Below are positions 63,728 through 64,000 of a DNA stretch of 64,000 nucleotides, in pieces. How positions within the stretch are numbered: the stretch's first letter is position 1; each line of letters starts with the position of its first letter. The stretch lies in assembly GCF_030813695.1 (NCBI RefSeq), contig NZ_JAUSVA010000002.1, positions 6,967,501 to 7,031,500 on the forward strand, written 5' to 3'. Source of the stretch: Kitasatospora herbaricolor (lineage in GTDB: Bacteria > Actinomycetota > Actinomycetes > Streptomycetales > Streptomycetaceae). The translations under genes and the position numbers were made by a program. Under the pieces are notes generated by a model that worked only from the letters and a program-made list of their open reading frames with translations, was not told the DNA's origin and did no database searches.

Positions 63728-64000
63728 TCAGGTGAGCGTGCGCAGCGCGAACCCGGTCACGATGCCCAGCGCGTTGGTGGCCCAGTGCAGGCCGGCCGGG
63801 GCGAGCAGGCTGCCGCTGCGCCGCCGCAGCTCGCAGAAGAGGACCCCGGCCAGGCCGGTGAACAGGACGGTGCCGATCTCCACGACCACCACGCCGAGCA
63901 CCGAGTCCCCGAACAGCGGGTTGAGGGCGGGCTTGTCGTCGGAGAGGTGCAGCGAGGGCAGGACGTGCCAGAGCCCGAAGAGCAGGGAGGAGCCGATGGT
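63728..64000 (-). CDS. CPBP-family intramembrane metalloprotease, C-terminal part (runs off right edge)
   Basis: No start codon lies within the window; the frame is open to the right edge. The visible ~90 C-terminal residues contain the CPBP motifs LLFGLWHVLPSLHLSDD (first His) and AGLHWATNALGIVTGFA (second His/Asn), with GTVLFTGLAGVLFCELRRRSGSLLAP between them. Members are integral-membrane proteases of the CAAX/Abi group, sometimes acting in prenyl-protein processing or bacteriocin immunity. Confidence 0.75.
   Translation of the reverse strand, partial: TIGSSLLFGLWHVLPSLHLSDDKPALNPLFGDSVLGVVVVEIGTVLFTGLAGVLFCELRRRSGSLLAPAGLHWATNALGIVTGFALRTLT

Noticed and set aside
1..64000. tRNA, rRNA, insertion sequences, prophage or integrase genes
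   Set aside because: No cloverleaf-like sequence, ribosomal RNA segment, transposase or phage motif noticed on either strand; a dedicated search (tRNAscan-SE, Infernal) was not possible.

Overview
The window is GC-rich, densely coding DNA with strong G/C bias at third codon positions. GTG starts are frequent, and several genes appear to have leaderless promoters with a -10 hexamer 6-7 nt before the start codon. It also carries an exact CebR-type box (TGGGAGCGCTCCCA). Together these point to a chromosomal segment of a Streptomyces/Kitasatospora-type actinomycete. I saw no tRNA, rRNA, CRISPR array, insertion sequence or prophage gene.

Layout. (1) 1-7.1 kb: the end of a BrkB-type membrane protein, divergent xylB/xylA, a DeoR regulator-DUF4406-NUDIX operon, a VOC protein and nadE. 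(2) 7.1-9.2 kb: a HxlR regulator divergent from an F420/NADP-type oxidoreductase, then a hypothetical gene. (3) 9.3-27.8 kb: a sugar-degradation locus holding a secreted GH74 endoglucanase with CBM2, a GH95-like enzyme, a GH3 enzyme, an ABC sugar importer, a LacI regulator, a GH31 alpha-xylosidase-like enzyme and a GH42 beta-galactosidase. This set matches what is needed to cut xyloglucan outside the cell, import the oligosaccharides and remove Fuc, Xyl, Gal and Glc inside; xylAB next door would feed xylose into the pentose phosphate pathway. Three transcription units carry a shared LacI-type site (TYGAANCGNTTCGA and one-mismatch variants), while GH74 carries a CebR box. (4) 28-34 kb: alkyl sulfatase, glutaminase fused to a STAS-like tail, and a secreted GH92. 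(5) 34-39 kb: pepA-AbgT-DASS peptide/anion operon. (6) 39.5-45 kb: a PAS-GAF-PP2C-HATPase signalling protein, a membrane protein/winged-helix pair, a cupredoxin lipoprotein, a small zinc-ribbon protein and an HPP protein, separated by several tandem repeats.

(7) 45-47.6 kb: a TetR/TetX-like pair with two promoters, each carrying a perfect palindrome in its spacer, preceded by a 15-bp-phased array of GTTCGT half-sites. (8) 47.8-52 kb: a secreted lipase and a secreted penicillin-acylase-family enzyme. (9) 52-60.7 kb: a lipid-metabolism cluster (FadD, thiolase, FabG4-like reductase, frameshifted MaoC hydratase, TetR, SCP2, acyl-CoA dehydrogenase) with two copies of one operator. The thiolase/FabG4/MaoC core recalls fadA2-fabG4-htdX of Mycobacterium tuberculosis. 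(10) 61-64 kb: a membrane-anchored alpha/beta hydrolase, a hypothetical protein and the end of a CPBP protease.

All family assignments come from reading the translated sequence by eye; no database search was run.
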